From NCBI GenBank assembly GCA_037951165.1, contig JBBDHG010000057.1, positions 9,760,001 through 9,824,000 on the forward strand: a DNA stretch of 64,000 nucleotides, read 5' to 3'. Within the stretch, counting starts at the first letter, position 1; the number at the start of each line of letters is the position of its first letter. The notes under the pieces were generated by a model. It was not told the origin of the DNA, did no database searches, and saw only the letters and a list, made by a program, of their open reading frames with translations. A program made the position numbers and the translations under genes. This stretch comes from Lophius americanus (lineage: Eukaryota > Chordata > Actinopteri > Lophiiformes > Lophiidae). Below, one piece after another: positions 1 to 10,861 of the stretch.

Positions 1-881
1 TGTGTACTTTGTTGGCGCAACAGACCAATTCACCCTTTTGATTGTATTGATTCATTCTTCCTGCTTGAAGGAGTACTAATAGGGAAAAATTACCTGGTCG
101 GGTGAGTCTGGATGACCCGACACACTGGGTTTTTTTACTTCCTGATTGGCATTTTAAAATATGGAACAGCTAAGTAACCTTTGACAGTATTTTTAACTAA
201 TTCCCAAAACAATATATCAGCACCTAATCTAGCCGGTCCTGAGAATAGTGATGTCATACTTTACATCTAGATCTTAGTACATAAGTCATTACAAATATGG
301 ATAGTTAAAAAGTTTGAGTAGCTTGCATGTTTATACCATCAATCTGATTACATTTAAGGGTAGCTAGTTATTTAAAACAAAAGGAAAGGCAGATATACAT
401 TTTTGTATCCTTATTAAAAACTCACCATTTGTAATTCTTCTAAATGCACAAAATAAAGATTCAAAATTAAAAAACCTTTAAAAATCAAATTCTGAAATTT
501 TGATTTACATATTTTTTTCCAAACCAATAAGCAGTATAACCCCTAATTTTTGGAATATTTAAACATATCTACTCAAATGTATGCATGGCCAAAATTTTGA
601 AATGTGACTTAATATTCAGTTGAAAAGCTGTGTTTCACTTTTCCTTTTGTGAAAAGAGATTTGGAATATGATTAGTTTCCCTTTCTTGATTTGTACACAC
701 TAAGACTGCAAATACGAAGAACTTATTATGGAATTGTCCACATCCGCCCCAACTGCAGATCCTCTGCTTTAATACGAAAACTCAAAAATCCTTTTGATTC
801 TTTTTCAAATTGTACACCCAACTCCTTTATTTTAATGAATAGAAGAACTGGAACAATTTTGTTGTATATTTATAACACTAT
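1..881. other. AT-rich tract without a recognisable gene
   Basis: The tract has many A and T runs and stops in all frames. I see no transposon motif or splice-bounded coding block in it. It ends where a minus-strand LINE 3' end begins. Confidence 0.6.
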
Positions 882-1289
882 CCATCCGGGGTCGGGTTGC
901 GTTGGCAACAGGCTATGGAGGGATTTCAAGTCATCCCTTGCCCCAGCAACATCTCCAGCTCATCCTGGGAAATCTGAGGCATTCCTAAGCCAAATGAGAT
1001 ATTTAGTCCACAACCATGGCGGAGTCCTACATTCACTGGAAATGTGCCTGACTTTATACAAAGCATACGGACACAACCCTCACTTTGGGTATATTTGGGT
1101 ATATATATTTTGGGTATATACGGACCGGATGGCCTGTGGCATACCCCATATTCCCGTAGTACTCTCCAACGGACTGCCGGGGGTGGGGGCACAGTCAAAG
1201 GCCATCTCCTCATCCAATTTAGAAAACACCCTCCAGTCCCGCTTTTGGGAAAAAAAGGTGGGACCACGACCCGGTCTGCCACTTGACAC
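882..1289 (-). pseudogene. RTE-X-like LINE, internally deleted 3' fragment
   Basis: On the minus strand the translation shows two blocks of a fish non-LTR reverse transcriptase. The first resembles the region around the catalytic D and the next conserved block: a degraded FVDLEKAFD-like segment, then WRVLREYGV, then FPVNVGLRHGC (usually VGLRQGC in this family). It then jumps straight to the extreme C-terminal tail (LGMPQISQDELE, then WKSLHSLLP and QPDPG). The YADD-bearing palm, thumb and linker are therefore missing, so this is a dead, internally deleted copy. A TTTGGGTATA-like motif repeated three times around 1082-1122 has expanded inside the remnant. The 3' end lies near 882. The LINE identity is firm; the clade name is my inference from memory of teleost RTE/RTE-X elements. 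The same family recurs near 42.3-43.1 kb. Confidence 0.75.
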
Positions 1290-1776
1290 TGAATAGGCTT
1301 AGGGGCTGTAAGTCAACCATGAAACCTAAAAATATCCAAAGCCTTTAGAAGTTCAGGGCCTATCTCACACACTCCTGGATAGTTCTTTTTTTCTTTTTTT
1401 TTTAACCTGTCTTGTCCAGCTGCCTCAGCATGAAGAATGAGGATCTGGCTGCCTTGCTGTGACTGACAGATTTTTGTCTGCAAAGGAGAAGTCTGTCATA
1501 TTCTTCCAGTTGTGTGAACTGCATTATATTAGTTATATTTATGTGTTATTAGTTAATGACCAGGGGGATGGGAGAAAGAAAGGGAGAAACAAGAAGGGGG
1601 TCAGGGGAACAAGGAACAATACACTGGAACAAACATCTATAAGAAAAGCAACAAAAACAAAAATAACAGCAGCTATTTATACATAAATTTACATACATAA
1701 ACATACATGTCAACAAACACAGATATACATACCCATTTAAACCTTACATTAATAACTATATAATTTTGTGTTCACA

Positions 1777-2196
1777 TTATTGTGAGTGTGCACGCGTGTA
1801 TTTGTGAATACGTTTGTGCGAGTTCTGTGTCTGAGTGAGAAAGATTGTCACTGGATGTCGATTCAAGTCGGGGGTCATCACAACTCCACGTAGACCCCCA
1901 ACGATAGGCAGAGAGGGACCCAAGCTGCCACCAGGCCCCACGGCCCCACAGAGCATGAAAGATGTGAGGCCACGTGCCCCCGGGGGACTGCATGCTAACT
2001 CCAATGAAAAGCCCGACGTAACGCCAAACACCCCGGCCAAGAGTAGGCCCCAACGAAGGACAGGAGAAAGAGGACCCACGGCCCTCCCAGAGACCCGCAC
2101 CTCCCAAATCGTGAGCAGAACTAACAGCTCTAAGACCCCGCCCAGCCGAGACCCTCCCAGATCCCTTGCACGGAGCCGGCCGCGCAATAGAGACAA
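1777..2196 (-). other. GC-rich L1 3' segment with an incidental open frame
   Basis: Two overlapping minus-strand frames stay open here (up to 139 codons), and the opposite strand is open too. That pattern fits high GC with few stop codons rather than selection. The tract lies between the reverse transcriptase remnant and the A-rich tail, so I read it as the element's 3' untranslated region. The predicted peptide is leucine-, glycine- and valine-rich and matches no domain I know. Confidence 0.5.
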
Positions 2197-2229
2197 CTGA
2201 GATCTGAGTCTGAGATTGATGAGTATGTA

Positions 2230-3710
2230 TCTATAAGTGCAGTTTTTTCAGAAAGAATAGTTTGTGAGTTTAGAGGGAAATGTAGTACATCATCAGATTA
2301 AAAGCTTATCTTCTGACAGATATTTGCTGTGTGAATCCCTTTAATAATTTAATTTAGCCAGATTGTAGCTGCTAATAGTTCAATAAATATGTCAAAAAGT
2401 GAAGAGAACAGATTGGACAACCTGTCCTGGTGCCCCTTTTAAGACTGAAGCTTGGAGAGATTTGATCATTTGTCGTAACTGAGGCAGTTAGCGAGCTAAA
2501 TAGTAGTCTGATCCAGGATATGAAGGAATCACCAAATCCAAATTTATGTAGCGTGGCAAAGAGGAATATCCAATTAACCCTATCAAATGCTTTTTCTGCA
2601 TCTAATGAGATAACTGTAGTTTCCAGATTGTGAATAATGAGAAGTCTATCAGATTGAGTGGTCTACACGTGTTGTTATTAGAGTGTCTGCCTTTAATTAA
2701 GCCTGTCTGGCCAGTGTGTATTATGAAAGGAGTGATTTTCTCTAGCCTTCTGGCTAGAGCTTTGCAAATAATTTTAACATCTGCATTAATAAGTGATATT
2801 AGGCATGAACTAGCAGGGAGTGCAGGATCTTTATCTGGTTTAAGGAGGAAACGGACGTTAGCTGAGTTCATGTATGGTGGGAGTAAACAACTTTCCTTGA
2901 TTTGCGTGACAATGTTGGTGCAAGTTTAGCCAACATTCTTTGTAGAACCCTGCCGAAAAACCATTTGGTCCTGGGGCTTTACTATTGGGCATATTTTGGA
3001 GGGTTTCGTGGAGTTCAACCAGTGAGACAGTTGAATCCATGGCATTGATATGTTCCTTGTTTAATTTTGGTAAATCTATGGTGTCTAGAAATGCATCGAT
3101 GTCAGAAATAGCTGGATCGATTTGTGGTGTATAAAAGTTTTGGTAGAAAGCTCTTAAAGTTTTATTTATTTATTCTGGCATATAGAGTTATTTTGCCAGC
3201 GGAGTTTTTATTGGAGGAAATTGTTGTGTTTTCTTTATTCACTTTTTTTTAATAGCTGATAATAGATTTCTTGCTTTGTTCAAAGTTTTCCTTGCACCTG
3301 GAACTGAAATTTTTTCATCAGTTAGTTCACTCAGTTCTAGTTTTAATTTATTAACCCCCATAGTATGCGTTCATCTTGATAGACAGCACAGGCAGTCTCC
3401 AAGGTTTTAATCTTCTGTTCTAATTCAGATTCTAATAATCTTTCCTCTTTTTCTTATATAAGGAATAAAAGATTATTTTACCTCGCATGACTGCCTTTGC
3501 TGCCTCCCAAAGAAGACATGGTGAGGTTTCGAGCAGGTCATTAATCTCCAGAAATCCCACCAATATCCACTCTCTTTAACCACTGGTGTATTAAATCTGC
3601 AGTTCCTAGTCAGTGGTGCGGTTGTTTTTCTAGTCGAACAGAGAGAGACTGGTGCGTAGTCCCTGATAGTGATTGGGTGGATCCTGGATTCAGGGATGTC
3701 CCTCATGAGG
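2230..3710 (-). pseudogene. L1-type ORF2 reverse transcriptase remnant
   Basis: Read on the minus strand, the order is an amphipathic linker (KKKEERLLESELEQKI-like), then NSKAPGPNGFSAGFYKE (usual form KAPGPDGFPAEFYK), then a block with LLKPDKDP and SLINADVKIICKALARRLE, then QTGLIKGRHSNNNTCR (usually QTGFIKGR). Next comes ISLDAEKAFDRVNW, reverse transcriptase motif A with its catalytic D, and later a degraded ARTGCP-type block. The YADD catalytic site survives only as a damaged FNLMMYY-like stretch, after which the frame drops into the 3' region, so the C-terminal half is deleted. Several frameshifts break the reading frame. The family assignment is secure from motif order; the exact subfamily is not. 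Confidence 0.8.
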
Positions 3711-3824
3711 GCTAATCTCCTACAATCCTGGGTAGTTTCTTAAATACCTCAGCGACCTGTACAAGGGAAAAAGATGGGATAATGGAATGGATATTAAGGG
3801 CAACTTTACCTCCAAAATTATCAG

Positions 3825-4545
3825 CCAACAATTTCTCAACCGTTGGAACGATTTATTCCAAATTAGGTGCATATGAAGCGATATTTCAAGTTTTACTCTA
3901 TTGAAACTCTATCTGAGAAACACTATTATTCGGACATAACTCAAAAAATATATTATAAATAGTTATCAACTTTTATATATATATATATATATATCTTAAT
4001 GCGAGGAATAACTGGATTGATTTTTTGGAAAAGCTTGATTGTATAATTCTGATACTAGCAGGAGCTTAATCTCCGAACGTTTTTGCGCCATAATTTTTCA
4101 ACCATTGGTCTATTTTAGTCCAAATTTGGTGCAAATGAATAGTCTACATCTATATATATAATATATATTCATAATTTATTATTCATATTTTACTCAATAG
4201 TGGGAGTATTTTTTATTACAAAAAACAGTTTTTGATGTCAATTCTTAATGCTAGTCCAATTTAATCCATATTTGGCACATGTGAATCAACTCGAATATAT
4301 CTATTTTGTACATATATTATATTTCCCTCTAATTGTTTGTATTTTACTTACTAGGGGGATCTTTTTTACGAATAACAATGTTTGTCAGCCATAGCTTTCT
4401 AATTGTTGATCCAATTAGTCCAACTGGTAAATATAAATATGAATCAAGGATATTTATCTTGTATTTCATTGTGAAAGTTCCTATTTTACTCACTAGGTTG
4501 AGCTTACAAAGAAACACTATTTTTCGGACATATCCCCACATTTAA
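3825..4545. repeat. Decayed tandem repeat, period about 150 bp
   Basis: A motif resembling AATTTNTCAACCNTTGG followed by CCAAATTTGGTGC recurs at about 3830 and 4095. Related unit starts follow at about 4267 and 4420. Each unit continues into an AT-rich segment, a TTTTACTCACTAGG-like block (about 3890, 4190, 4345 and 4485) and a GAAACACTATTTTTCGGACA-like block (clearest at 3925 and 4511). Spacing between later units is 147-153 bp. An AT dinucleotide run at about 3976-3995 has expanded inside one unit. The units are strongly diverged, so this is an old satellite-like array or an expanded internal repeat of an unknown element. Confidence 0.55.
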
Positions 4546-5420
4546 TTTGAGGAGTTCAATCAGGGGGATTGCTTGACACAATGTTGGGGATCGGGGACGT
4601 TTTGGGGATTTAACCTTGCTGTTGTGAATTGTTGGAGTAGGTCTAGTTGGGAAGTGGTTTTTGAGTAATGACCCATCGTTGGATATTTTGTTACAGGTAT
4701 GAGATTAACTATGACTGTTGTTAAATATTACAGTGTAAAATAAAAAAATAACCTACATGACCTTTTCTGATATGGGGTCAGGGAGTCAAATGATTATTTC
4801 ATCTTCAGGCATATTATAGAAATGTTGTCATTCTCTGAGGATCCAGTGACCTTCCATCTGTTTAACCACAGCAGCTGAGTGAACTTTTAAGGGCAACATG
4901 TCACTGCCTTCAGGCTGATATGGGTACAAACTATGAAGGCCTATCTGTTTCTTCTCTGGCCTCATTATGGGAATGCCTATATTCTGCATACAGTCAACAA
5001 CTCAGCTGAGACCCAACCACTTCTTGAGCCCCTGCGTCATGTACTTTCCAGCCATTCACTACATTCTCTGCCAGATTGTTTTGTCTAAAAATGTTAAAGC
5101 AATTCATGACTCTTTGCAAATCTTGTACTCATCTGGCACCGTCCTAACTCTGCCTCCCTCTGCCTCAGGTTAGTGGTCCACAAGCTACTCTCAGCTCCTC
5201 CTCAGCCTGGACTCAGTGATCACTGCAAGCTGCACTCCCCTTGGTCAGTTCGGTTCGGTCATCTGCCATATGGCCATACCAATTCTTGTCTGAGCCAAAC
5301 CTCACAGAAAGACTACAATTCATCATCCAACCTCAAACACACACTTCAAGAAACTGATAGTAAATTGGTGCTGACCAATATGAACCAAACTGACCTGTAT
5401 ATTCCAAAACGCGAGTTTGA
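4546..5420. other. No gene seen; weak LTR-like tract
   Basis: No protein similarity was recognised. The stretch around 4960-5180 is less AT-rich and contains a CTGCCAGATTGTT-like phrase that I associate with R-U5 regions of teleost LTR retroelements. No paired LTR, primer site or coding region supports this, so the assignment stays open. Confidence 0.3.
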
Positions 5421-5879
5421 CTGAAGCTGAGTTCAACCCAGGGCACAGAGTCAATTTACCCTTCGATAAGAAACAGAGAATTTACGGTTCCAGAACAGCG
5501 GATTTGAATCCGTTCAATCAACTCTGAGTTAAAATTGTGCTCAAGGGCTATCAAAAGCCAACATCAATGGAGCTCCAACACTGATTCACCATGGCAACTG
5601 GTTTCAATTAGCTCATGAGCACACAAAAAAGGAGCAAGTTTTCTCTCCTTCATCACTGAAAGAGAGAAAACTGGAGTGGGAGAAAATTGCCTCCTGATTG
5701 AAGGTCTCTATTACTTTTGTCGAATTTTCTCTGAAGATTATATTCTCTGAATGATAATGAACAAATTTCCTTTTCATTTATGTGCACTAAGCACATGCAA
5801 AAGCAGCTGAAAATGGAACAGTGTCAATTTTGGGTAGACCCAGAACTTGCTGGAGTAATATATATTTAATCTAGGAATA

Positions 5880-6035
5880 TGGGAGGAGCCACCAGAGGTA
5901 CGCCTGGAATATCTATATTTGGAATATACTGGAATACATTGGAATATACTGGAATATACTGGAATATCTATATTTGCAATTTCCCCATTGTGGGACTAAT
6001 AAAGGCTATCTATCTATCTATCTATCTATCTTGTA
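5880..6035 (+). repeat. Retroposon tail with decamer array and TATC microsatellite
   Basis: A TGGAATATAC decamer is repeated about five times (5910-5975), flanked on both sides by ATCTATATTTG. It is followed by TTTCCCCATTGTGGGAC, TAATAAAGG and a (TATC)6 run at about 6007-6030. A TTTCC-N-TGTGGGAC-TAATAAA phrase with a tetranucleotide tail is typical of 3' ends of L2/Rex1-type LINEs and the SINEs that use their machinery. The 5' part is missing. Confidence 0.5.
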
Positions 6036-6184
6036 TGGCTTGCTACTACTCCAATCCCTTCCTGAATAAACTTGATGGATGGCAGATAGGTTCATGATTA
6101 TACCTCACTTCTGTTTCAAACATATTTCTAATACCAGTCTGTGGTTACTTTTTCATTAGCTTTTATACCCACCCAACAGGAATA

Positions 6185-6945
6185 TGGATCCGCACGCGTC
6201 CCAATCCCCTAACCCTCTCCAGTTCACCACCAACCCAGACTGAGCTCCTGTGCAGTGCGCACGACTCTGTTGAAAAAAAACTGTAGTGGCACCTGAGATC
6301 TTCTACGCTGTGGTCTGTTGGGATGGAGGAAGCACGGAGAAGGACAGGAATATACTCGAAAGGCTGATCAGGAGGTCCAGCTCTGTCCTGGACTGTCGCC
6401 TGGACTCTGTGGAGGAGGTGGGTAGAGTAGGATGTAAATCAGTTTGACATCCATCTCGGACAACACCTTTCACTCCCTACATAAGGCTGTGGGAGCTCTG
6501 AGCAGCTCCTGTAGCATCAGAGTGCAACACCCACAGTTTAAGACAGAGAATTACCACAGGTCCTTTGTCCCGACTGCAGTCAGACTTTACAACAAATCAC
6601 TGTGAGACTGTGAGGTGTTGAAGAAAAGTAGAAGAAAAACTGAAACGCTTTGATCATTCATCTACCTCACAATATAACTATATCTACAACAATTGCACGT
6701 TAACCCACCTGCACTGGACTACTTCTACTTTGTATCTGTTTTTCATTGTGGAGCTTTGACTCTTTTTTCCCCATATTTATACCTTATTTATCTTTATTTA
6801 ATGTATGTCTATTTATGTATGTTTAAATATATACAGGTTCATATACCTTAATTTCTTCCATTGTCACTTTACAATGTTAGAACTGCTGTAACGGCCAAAT
6901 TTCCCTGTGGGAATTAATAAAATGTCTTCTATTCTTTTTTTATTC
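6185..6945 (+). pseudogene. Rex1-type LINE, 3' end
   Basis: The plus strand encodes TVVAPEIFYAVVCWDGG followed by STEKDR and, after a frame change, VLDCRLDSVEEVG. This is the C-terminal region of a Rex1 (CR1/L2 group) reverse transcriptase, normally VVASAIFYAVVCWGGG then KKRDRKRLNRLV. Further on, ITTGPLSRLQS corresponds to the HRKSFVPTA end of the protein. A 3' untranslated region follows and ends in TTTCCCTGTGGGAATTAATA at about 6900-6920. Upstream reverse transcriptase motifs are gone, as usual for 5'-truncated LINE copies. It sits inside the probable Harbinger-like element. A related copy lies on the minus strand at 11.7-12.6 kb. Confidence 0.75.
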
Positions 6946-7300
6946 AACCGAATATTTGCTGATGCTGTAAAGGAAGCCACCATTTATAGAAGAAAAAGCA
7001 GCAACGCAAAGACTTTGCTCACGTGCACGGTGTGAGATGTTTTAGATGTATGGTTGGAAAATGTCATTCAGATAAGTCAGAGAATTAAAGCACATCCAAT
7101 ATCGGTCTCACAGTCATGTCCTGACCAAAAGACATAACATGGCAAATGAGAAACAAACACTCATGTCTGACAGCTCCGATTCAAAATCAAAAGAAAGAGG
7201 ATTCAGGGCAAAACTCTGACTTCCCCTTTCTGGAACAGAAAACCCAGAGTTTCCTCATCTCAGGGTTAAACTCAGAGTTTCCAACAAACCCACCATCTGC

Positions 7301-8210
7301 AATACCCTTCTGGTCCTGATCCCGTTTTGTTTCCCGTGAATATCAATTCCACACAACACTACCGGCACCCATGATGGTCATCGCTGCCTGGATCAACTTG
7401 CAGCACAGCTATAGCTCTGCCAACATTGGCCAGTCAGCAAAATTCCCCATCCAGAGGAAGAAGTCAGCGTTGGTAACATCCGATATGTCCATAACATAAC
7501 TTTTCACTATATCGTCCAGTTTTATCTGACCATTATGAATTACCTCATAGTTATAAACTTTTTTTAAATAATCTTTCCCATTAATTATTTTTCCAGCCAA
7601 GTACCTCCTGATCTGCTCCAAATATTTTAGGTTGGAGAAAAATGTTTTTTTATATATGCACACAATACTTCACTTTGCCATAAGTGTCTGATTTACTTAT
7701 CAACTCTTAGTGTCTATAAGTTGTTTAAAATCCATCAGTAAATTCAGTACAAACCCATTTTTTTCACCATTCAATATAGAGATAACTATAGTCATTTTAT
7801 TGGTTCGGTTTTCGTTTATATTTTTTTTTCTGTGTTGCTGCTACGTGCAATCAAAAGTTTTTGTTGATTTTCTTCTTGCAATCAGTACTCACTCCTCCCA
7901 CCGCACTCACTTATACTGAATTCAAGATTTGGTTTGATTTTCATTTTTATATAAATTACTATAATAAAATTATTTTGGGAATTGTTTTAAAAATCTCACA
8001 CATCCCTGCAGAGTCCTAGAATCCCCCTAAGGGTATATCCAATTGAGAATCATTGCATTGTTACTATACTATGATTTATTGTTTCTGCTTCTCACCTTCA
8101 GCCTTCATGTCATGGTGCAGGAGTGCTGCATAAGTTAAATTTTGCTAGTTGATCTGATGCCAGGGGAAACTGCTTATGAAAACTGAGAATCTGAGATCTG
8201 TTACATAAAT
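7301..8210. other. Tract without a recognised gene
   Basis: Apart from one short minus-strand open frame, annotated separately, I see only AT-rich sequence. Poly-T runs occur around 7640 and 7800-7830. No transposon motif was recognised. Confidence 0.5.
7409..7663 (-). other. Unassigned 84-codon open frame
   Basis: This minus-strand frame opens with an ATG and encodes a lysine- and tyrosine-rich peptide. It contains KYLEQIRRYLAGKIINGKDY and later DIVKSYVMDISDVTNADFF. Composition is protein-like rather than low-complexity, but I match it to no family. It lies just outside the right end of the Harbinger-like element, so it could be a piece of another element or a chance frame. No splice site or regulatory context decides this. 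Confidence 0.2.
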
Positions 8211-8214
8211 AAGA

Positions 8215-9126
8215 CTTGAACCAAAACCGTGGATTTCCTCAGGGATCTTTGCTTGGGCCAATTATATATGATTCCTTTAGGCAACATTATCAGGAAACAA
8301 TCCATAAACTTCCACTGTTATGCAGATAACACACAATTCTACTTATCCATGACATCAGGTTAATCTTATTACTAATCTAAACTTGAGGCGTGTCTCAAGG
8401 AAATCAAATTCAGGATGACCTGCAACTTTTGCTGAGCTCAAATAAAACTGATGTAATTATGCTTTGACCTGAAAACCTTTGAAATGCAGTTCATTTTATC
8501 TGATAATATAACTACTCTGGATGGCATTTCCATGGCCTCCGGCACCACTCTGAAGCGTCTCCAGCTGATCCAAAATGCCGCTGCACTTGTGCTGACCAGA
8601 ACTAGAATAAGATAACATATCTCTCAATTATTAGCTTCCCTTCATTGGCTCCCAGTAAAGTCTGAAATCAATTTCCGAATCCATATGCTTAAGTAAAAAG
8701 CCCTTAATGGTCAGGCACCAACATATCAAATAGAGCTCAGAGATCCATATAATCCAACACCCCCACTACACCCCCAGGATGCAGGATTTCTTATAGTCCC
8801 TAGAGTCTCAATGAGCAGAATGCGGGCAAGAGTGTTCAGTTTTCAGGCTCCTCTCCCATTCTCGGTTCGGGGCAGAAACCCCTCCTACATTTAAGAATAG
8901 ACCTAAACCTTCCTTTATGATACAGCTTGTATTTAAGGTTGGCCTACGCTAGCTCGTAGCTATTCTGCTTTAGGTTTTAACTACTTGGGGTTCTCCCATG
9001 ACGAACTGAGCTTCGCTCTCTTCCTCTCTCACTGTCCCTCTTTATAAATCTCTATAACTTTAATGCATGATACGGGATTAATTCATGTTACTAATTTGAC
9101 TTCTTTCCTGGACTCTTTGTAATTTT
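8215..9126 (+). pseudogene. L2 (Maui-like) LINE, 3' half
   Basis: In order on the plus strand: RGFPQGSLLGPIIYDS, which is the GVPQGSVLGP block of L2 reverse transcriptases. Then FHCYADNTQFYLS, the catalytic YADD motif with its second D changed to N. After indels comes TLKRLQLIQNAAALVLTRT, then LASLHWLPVKS-like sequence, and finally SRMRARVFSFQAPL, the usual end of the protein. The YADN change plus several stops and frameshifts make it inactive. The second catalytic aspartate lost here is normally needed to hold the metal ions. It differs from the 25.7, 36.0 and 62.5 kb L2-like copies and is probably a separate subfamily. Confidence 0.8.
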
Positions 9127-9480
9127 TCACCCAGCAGGGTTACGTGGATGGTGGCTGGATCTGCTATGGTTGACCCACTTGATGTACACTGAAATCATGA
9201 TAACAATAATTATTATTATTATCTTTAATGACATTATTATTTTCATTATCATAGTATGGTATTTTTCCCAACAAAAGCAGGTCACTGGCTGAGTTGGTAA
9301 CACCACTGACTTTGGTGCAGGATTCAGGGCATCAAACATGAAATCAATAAGTGGAACAAGACAAAGCAAACCCCGTAAAAAAAGAAAAGAAAGAGAAAGA
9401 ACCAAAACAAGTTTCTAATATTTGCCAAAAACCTATTGCTAAATGCACTCACATTATTATTAGTGCTATGTTATGTTTTT
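9127..9480. other. No gene seen
   Basis: AT-rich sequence with ATT-rich runs near 9205-9245. Nothing coding was recognised. Confidence 0.5.
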
Positions 9481-9489
9481 TTTTGAGGC

Positions 9490-9556
9490 GCCCATCATGC
9501 CCTGGTGTCACCTTGACCTGACCTGTGAGATGCGGAAGTAAGTAGATGGATGGATG
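9490..9556 (+). repeat. SINE-like retroposon tail ending in GATG
   Basis: The stretch reads GCGCCCATCATGCCCTGG, then CCTTGACCTGACCTGTGAG, then ATGCGGAAG and GATGGATGGATG. This is a decayed form of the common teleost retroposon 3' end (CCCTGACC...GGATAAGCGG...ATGGATGG). Only the last ~65 bp remain. Confidence 0.4.
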
Positions 9557-10208
9557 TCGGGCCCCCGTTACTATAGCGATATCACTGTTGTTTCTGTACA
9601 TGTCTCTTTTCCCCACCCTACCCCGCCACCTGTTTATTCCCTCACTATTTCTCCCCCCTCTCTTACACACCCACTCCCTCATTCCCTCACCATCTCCTTC
9701 TCTCTCGCATATCCTTTGTCTTTACCGCTCCCTCACGCTCCTTCAGCTTCTTTTTTGCTTTATTGCATTAATATGTTTGTTCTCAGTTTGTCTATTTGAA
9801 TTAATTTAAATTTATTTTACATTGCATTTCATTGTTTTTTTTTGTCTTTTAATTTTGAATGGGTTAACACCATTTCCTATCTTTGTGAAGACGGAGGAAG
9901 TTCTTGCAGCCCACAGATTTCACTTTCACATTAACGCTTCATAACTGTTATAATGCGTTTACAGTCCTAGGAATTATGATGGAAAACAGAACGCAACCAT
10001 CTATCCAACTTCTTTCAAATTTCAGGATTATTGAAGTGATAGTGGGGATAAGTTAATTAATATTCTTCAGAATGTTTATACTGAACCAATTAATAGCGAA
10101 ATCCGAATAAAGCCGAGTTCCACATATTGCTTTTATGAACACAAGAATTAACTGGCGAAAATATTTATCTTGTTTCAGTCGCAATACCCCAAGTATCATG
10201 TTATGTAC
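9557..10208. other. No gene seen; pyrimidine-rich patch
   Basis: A TC-rich tract at about 9590-9760 leaves several frames open on both strands. Its composition explains those frames and I would not call a gene. The rest is AT-rich. Confidence 0.5.
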
Positions 10209-10268
10209 TCACACACACACACACAAACACCCCACACACACACACACAAACACCCCACACACACACAA
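10209..10268. repeat. Compound CA microsatellite
   Basis: A (CA)n tract interrupted by AAACACCCC, arranged as two near-identical ~20-bp higher-order units and a partial third. Confidence 0.9.
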
Positions 10269-10861
10269 AAAAAATGTCCAAACAAGTGATAAATTGAGCA
10301 TGCTTTTAGACCTAATGTATAAAACAAAACTTCATGAACTTTGGAAAACGGTATAAAAAAGAGCTGGATGGTGATTTGAGCCCTGTTTTTAGAGTTTTTT
10401 TGTGATCTGCAGGGCCTTCAGAGACAAACACACAGATATCAGGGAAGCCAATTACGACATTTGTCCTGAGTTGTCATGGCTCTAATTGTCTGGCTACCAC
10501 TAAGTAAACCCAGTCCTCATTAAAAACAAGTTTGGCCATGTTTGTATTCAGCTGTTGAAATTTGACTTCCTTTAAGATTTGTTTCTAAATAAAATTTGTC
10601 ATTTTCTTACATTTTAAAAAACAAACATTTTCTAAGAATATGCAGTTTTAACTTACTTTTTTCTCATGTTATTTGATGCTACATGAGAGAACCAAGTTTA
10701 CAATGAAACGAGTTAAATCCAAAGCTTCTGTCTGCCCTGGTTCCAATACATAGTAATAATAATTGTAATTTACATTTAGAAATGCCAAAGTATATGATTT
10801 TACTCAAATAAAAATAAGACGAATAAATAACATAAAGGCAATGTATGTTTTATTTAGTGGA

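Larger units (their letters stand above)
1385..3715 (-). mobile_element. L1/Tx1-type LINE, 5'-truncated and decayed
   Basis: A minus-strand L1-like element. Its 3' end is an A-rich tail, read as the T run at 1386-1403. Moving away from the tail it shows a GC-rich 3' segment (about 1900-2196), then reverse transcriptase remnants (about 2230-3040), then the linker between endonuclease and reverse transcriptase (to about 3710). The endonuclease and ORF1 are absent, as expected from 5' truncation during target-primed reverse transcription. L1-type elements copy themselves through an ORF2 endonuclease and reverse transcriptase; this copy cannot. A second L1-type fragment lies at 30.7-32.5 kb on the opposite strand. 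Confidence 0.8.
5425..7300. mobile_element. Harbinger-like DNA element split by insertions (probable)
   Basis: The left part (about 5425-5860) begins CTGAGTTCAACCCAGGG and later has GGTTCCAGAACAGCGG. The right part (about 6960-7300) ends TTTCTGGAACAGAAAACCC, then CTCAGGGTTAAACTCAGAG. Reverse-complemented, the right end gives CTCTGAGTTTAACCCTGAG followed by CTGTTCCAGAAAG, in the same order as the left end, so the two are imperfect terminal inverted repeats. I recall this kind of end from PIF/Harbinger-related short elements in fish, but no transposase is visible. Retroposon pieces at 5880-6035 and 6185-6945 lie between the two ends, which suggests nested insertion. Confidence 0.5.

Noticed and set aside
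691..1296. 201-codon plus-strand open frame
   Set aside because: Its second half is antisense to the RTE-X-like LINE remnant, where the minus strand has clear reverse transcriptase similarity.
1835..2200. 121-codon plus-strand open frame
   Set aside because: Antisense to the GC-rich 3' segment of an L1 element; several frames are open on both strands because stops are rare in GC-rich DNA.
9546..9809. Plus-strand open frames in a pyrimidine-rich tract
   Set aside because: Overlapping frames encode serine-, leucine- and proline-rich peptides caused by the TC-rich composition.
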